Below are positions 5,801 to 8,339 of a stretch of 8,339 bases of DNA, piece by piece. The DNA comes from Pseudomonadota bacterium (GTDB taxonomy: Bacteria > Pseudomonadota > Alphaproteobacteria > Azospirillales > Azospirillaceae). Made by a program: the position numbers and the translations under genes. A model generated the notes under the pieces. The model did no database searches and had not been told where the DNA came from. It saw nothing but the letters and a program-made list of their open reading frames with translations. The stretch spans positions 1 through 8,339 of the forward strand of contig JAEZPL010000481.1 of assembly GCA_023413605.1 (NCBI GenBank), read 5' to 3'. The first letter of the stretch is position 1. The number at the start of each line of letters is the position of its first letter.

Positions 5801-6316
5801 ATGCGCTGGACAGTTCTTTTTGCTTTTGGTGCGGCGCTGTTGTCCGCATTGGCCGTTGCGATGCCGGCCTCCGCCGTGGACTTCTCCAAATCCGCCGCCG
5901 AGTTCGGGCCGGAAGGGGCGTGGAGCAACCGCTGCGACATCGACCGCATGACCGACACCAAGGTCTGCCGCCTGATGAACTACCGGTTGTTCGACGATGG
6001 AAAGGAAGTCGGCTTTGTGGCGCTCAGCGTCATCCCGACCGGCAACGACTTCCACCTGTTCCTGACCACCAGCCAGGGCATGGTCGAGAACTGCGCCATC
6101 CGCGTGGACCGTCAGCCGCGCATCGAAACGCAGATCGCCACGCTGAACATGTGCATGTTCCCGAATTTCGTGTCGGGCCGCGTGGTGGACCAGTTCCGCA
6201 ACGGCGCGACCGTTCTGGTTCGCGTCAATTTCCTGCGCGGCGGCAAGCGCGACATTGATTTCCCGCTGAACGGCTTCTCGCGCAATTTCGAAGAGATGCA
6301 GCGCAGCCTTCAGTAG
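5801..6316 (+). CDS. Secreted IalB-like (invasion-associated locus B family) periplasmic protein
   Basis: A 171-residue exported protein. Residues 1-25 form a signal peptide (hydrophobic 4-21, cleavage after PASA at 25). The mature part has four cysteines at 45, 56, 98 and 118, probably two disulfides, in the pattern WxxRC ... C ... C ... C, and ends with PLNGFSRNFEEMQRSL, which resembles the closing L-x-GF segment of IalB-like proteins. The assignment rests on this layout rather than strong identity. The molecular function of the family is unclear; the name comes from Bartonella red-cell invasion, and many members occur in free-living bacteria, so no virulence role is implied. The ATG at 5801 has an AGGGG-like ribosome binding site upstream. 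A good promoter precedes the gene and a shared terminator follows, so it is transcribed alone. Confidence 0.62.
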   Translation: MRWTVLFAFGAALLSALAVAMPASAVDFSKSAAEFGPEGAWSNRCDIDRMTDTKVCRLMNYRLFDDGKEVGFVALSVIPTGNDFHLFLTTSQGMVENCAIRVDRQPRIETQIATLNMCMFPNFVSGRVVDQFRNGATVLVRVNFLRGGKRDIDFPLNGFSRNFEEMQRSLQ

Positions 6317-6337
6317 CCGCCTCTCCCAAGGCGAATC

Positions 6338-6369
6338 AAAAAGGCGCGGGGGCATCCCCGCGCCTTTTT
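6338..6369. terminator. Bidirectional intrinsic terminator
   Basis: Perfect 9-bp GC stem GGCGCGGGG/CCCCGCGCC (6343-6351 and 6356-6364), loop GCAT, flanked by AAAAA (6338-6342) and TTTTT (6365-6369). It works in both directions: 21 bp after the IalB-like stop and 22 bp after the cobT stop on the other strand. Confidence 0.95.
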
Positions 6370-6391
6370 CGTTGCCGGTATCGGCGCCGGC

Positions 6392-8260
6392 CTACCGCCA
6401 AGCGCCGCCGCGACCGCGGCGATCGTCCTCGTCGAACAGTACGGCCAGCTTGTTCATCATGGTGCCGCCCAACTGTTCGGCGTCCACGATGGTGACCGCG
6501 CGGCGGTAATAGCGGGTGACGTCGTGGCCGATGCCGATGGCGACCAGTTCGACGGGGGAGCGCGTCTCGATGTACTCGATCACCTGCCGCAGGTGGCGTT
6601 CCAGATAGTTGCCGGCGTTGACCGACAGGGTCGAATCGTCCACCGGCGCGCCGTCGGAGATGACCATCAGGATGCGCCGCTGCTCCGGCCGGCCGATCAG
6701 GCGGTTGTGCGCCCACATCAGCGCCTCGCCGTCGATGTTCTCCTTCAGGATGCCTTCGCGCAGCATCAGGCCCAGGTTCTTGCGGGCACGCCGCCAGGGC
6801 TGGTCCGCCGCCTTGTAGACGATGTGGCGCAGGTCGTTCAGGCGGCCGGGGTTCGGCGGCTTGCCCGCGGCGATCCAGCTTTCGCGCGCCTGCCCGCCCT
6901 TCCAGGCGCGGGTGGTGAAGCCAAGCACCTCCACCTTCACCGCACAGCGCTCCAGCGTGCGGGCCAGGATGTCGGCGCTCATGGCGGCGATGGAGATCGG
7001 CCGGCCGCGCATGGAGCCGGAATTGTCGATCAGCAGCGACACCACCGTGTCGCGGAAGTCCGTCTCCTTCTCCTTCTTGAAGGAGAGGGGCAGGACCGGG
7101 TTGACCACGATGCGGGCCAGCCGGGCGGCGTCCAGGATGCCCTCGTCCAGGTCGAACTCCCACGACCGCTGCTGCTTGGCCAGCAGACGCCGCTGCAAAC
7201 GGTTGGCAAGCTTGGAGATGACGCCCTGCAGGTGTTGAAGCTGCTGGTCCAGCATGTGGCGCAGCCGCGCCAGCTCGTCCGGATCGCAGAGGTCGGCGGC
7301 GTCCACCACCTCGTCGAACTGGGTGGTGAAGGGCTTGTAGGCGTTGGGATCGGGCTCGTTGCGGCCGCGCGTCTCCGGGCGCCAGGGCTGGCCGGGGCCG
7401 GCCGGCTCCTCCGCGCCCTCGCCCTCGCCCATCTGGGTGTCGCCTTCCTCCCCGGCGCCTTCCTCGGCCTGCTCGCCCTGGTCGCCCTCCTGCATGTCCT
7501 GCGAGGTCATCGATTCGGACTGGCTCTCGGCATCGTCGGAGCCCTGGGTCTGGCCGCTGTTGGACTCGCTATCGTCCTGCTCGGACTTGCGCTTCTCGTC
7601 CTCGGTCTGCTCGGGCTCGTCCGGCTCGTTGCCGACCTCCATGTCCAGCTCGGCCAGCAGCTTGCGCACGGCGCGGGCGTAGGCATCCTGATCGCCGATG
7701 TGCTGCGCCAGGCCGTGCAGGTCCTTGCCCAGCTTCTCCTCGATCCAGGGGCGCCAGAGGTCCACCGCGTGGGATGCTGCCGGGGGCGGGGCGGTGCCGG
7801 TCATGGTCTCGCGCGCGATCAGGCGCATCACCTCGGCCAGCGGAACCTGATCGCGGTCCTCGTACCGATCGAAGCCCTGCTTGTGGTAGCGCTCGTCGAG
7901 CGCCGCCTCCAAGTTCGCGGCGATGCCCGGCATGTGGCGGGCGCCCAGCGCCTCGCAGCGGGCCTGCTCCATCGCGTCGAAGGCGGCGCGGGCGGTGTCG
8001 CCCAGCGGCATGCGCTGGAGGTGGATGGCGTTGTCGTGGAAGCGCAACCGCAGCGACACGGCGTCGGCGGCACCGCGCAGCGTGGCGACGTCGTGCGGGT
8101 TCAGGTCGCGCGCCGGTGTCGGCACGCGCACGCGCAGGCCGGCCACGCCCGGCGGCTCGGTGGAGAAGCCCACCTGCACGTCCGCCCGCCGCGATAGGGC
8201 GCGCACCGTGGCGGCGGTGGAGCGCTTGAAGGCCTCGACGGGATTTTCGCGTTCGGTCAT
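6392..8260 (-). CDS. cobT: Cobaltochelatase subunit CobT
   Basis: Subunit of the ATP-dependent CobN-CobS-CobT complex that inserts cobalt into hydrogenobyrinic acid a,c-diamide in aerobic cobalamin synthesis. CobT forms the chaperone part with the AAA+ protein CobS. The 622 residues match the usual length near 630. Order: N-terminal CobT domain (about 1-205); a very acidic, low-complexity linker rich in Glu, Asp, Gln and Ser (about 207-290); a helical stretch (about 310-370); and a C-terminal von Willebrand A domain (about 400-615) with the metal site DNSGSM at 412-417 and the segment MVISDGAPVDD at 532-542. The ATG at 8260 (MTERENPVEAFKRST) is preferred over a GTG at 8308, which lies in a repeat and adds an Arg-rich unrelated extension. 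The ribosome binding site is weak. CobS is usually just upstream, here beyond the window edge. Confidence 0.95.
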   Translation of the reverse strand: MTERENPVEAFKRSTAATVRALSRRADVQVGFSTEPPGVAGLRVRVPTPARDLNPHDVATLRGAADAVSLRLRFHDNAIHLQRMPLGDTARAAFDAMEQARCEALGARHMPGIAANLEAALDERYHKQGFDRYEDRDQVPLAEVMRLIARETMTGTAPPPAASHAVDLWRPWIEEKLGKDLHGLAQHIGDQDAYARAVRKLLAELDMEVGNEPDEPEQTEDEKRKSEQDDSESNSGQTQGSDDAESQSESMTSQDMQEGDQGEQAEEGAGEEGDTQMGEGEGAEEPAGPGQPWRPETRGRNEPDPNAYKPFTTQFDEVVDAADLCDPDELARLRHMLDQQLQHLQGVISKLANRLQRRLLAKQQRSWEFDLDEGILDAARLARIVVNPVLPLSFKKEKETDFRDTVVSLLIDNSGSMRGRPISIAAMSADILARTLERCAVKVEVLGFTTRAWKGGQARESWIAAGKPPNPGRLNDLRHIVYKAADQPWRRARKNLGLMLREGILKENIDGEALMWAHNRLIGRPEQRRILMVISDGAPVDDSTLSVNAGNYLERHLRQVIEYIETRSPVELVAIGIGHDVTRYYRRAVTIVDAEQLGGTMMNKLAVLFDEDDRRGRGGAWR

Positions 8261-8301
8261 GGCTGTCTGTCTTCGCCTGCGTCCGGCCGGGGCCGGCAAC
8301 A

Positions 8302-8339
8302 TTGACACGGATTACACGGATTTCAGCACGGATTACACG
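8302..8339 (+). repeat. Third copy of the ACGGATT repeat, cut by the window end
   Basis: Three CACGGATT units in 38 bp, beginning TTGACACGGATTACACGG. It aligns with the minus-strand reading of the right arm at 4352-4394. It lies 41 bp upstream of the cobT start and continues to the window end, so its full length is unknown. Confidence 0.6.

Noticed and set aside
6524..8197. A 557-codon open frame on the plus strand opposite cobT
   Set aside because: Low-complexity Leu/Ala/Gly/Val product fully antisense to a well-supported cobT; no recognisable domain.
8283..8296. CCGGCC/GGCCGG palindrome upstream of cobT as an operator
   Set aside because: Short GC palindromes are expected by chance in DNA of this composition and nothing else supports it.
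8261..8308. Earlier GTG start for cobT
   Set aside because: It would put the N-terminus inside the dispersed repeat and add an Arg-rich extension; the ATG at 8260 fits the family.

Overview
The window looks like chromosomal DNA of a high-GC alphaproteobacterium, probably Rhodospirillales and Azospirillum-like. This rests on GC-rich, codon-biased genes, a CobT-type (aerobic, CobNST) cobaltochelatase subunit, an IalB-like periplasmic protein, and a fused two-domain ferric permease with Fur-like boxes. The taxon is inference. I see no rRNA, tRNA, CRISPR array, transposase or phage gene. All seven genes belong to recognisable or partly recognisable families.

Layout, left to right. (1) 3-563 (+): C-terminal part of a diguanylate cyclase with an intact GGEEF active site and an RxxD inhibitory site; its N-terminus lies outside the window. 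(2) 656-1306 (+): upp, uracil phosphoribosyltransferase. (3) 1307-1557: intergenic, holding a GC-rich double-hairpin repeat, a weak terminator-like hairpin, and an iron-type promoter with a Fur-like box. (4) 1558-3270 (+): ferric iron ABC permease with two fused permease halves, TTG start. (5) 3373-4221 (+): pirin-family bicupin with a complete His/His/His/Glu iron site. (6) 4222-4471: an inverted pair of a degenerate dispersed repeat, then a strong terminator for the gene on the other strand. (7) 4472-5509 (-): periplasmic ferric-iron-binding protein of the FbpA/FutA type. (8) 5510-5800: two more Fur-like boxes for the binding protein and a sigma70-like promoter for the next gene. (9) 5801-6316 (+): secreted four-cysteine IalB-like protein. 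(10) 6338-6369: a bidirectional terminator between converging genes. (11) 6392-8260 (-): cobT. (12) 8302-8339: a third copy of the repeat seen at 4254-4394, cut by the window end.

How it works together. The permease and the periplasmic binding protein are on opposite strands and separated by pirin, but their upstream regions share one 18-bp motif, TTGCRA-N4-TTMTCATK, once before the permease and twice before the binding protein. This suggests one iron-repressed regulon despite the split layout. The ATPase needed to complete the transporter is not in the window. The diguanylate cyclase, upp, the IalB-like gene and cobT look like independent transcription units. I found no convincing new multi-gene system; the most interesting signals are the shared iron boxes and the dispersed repeats.
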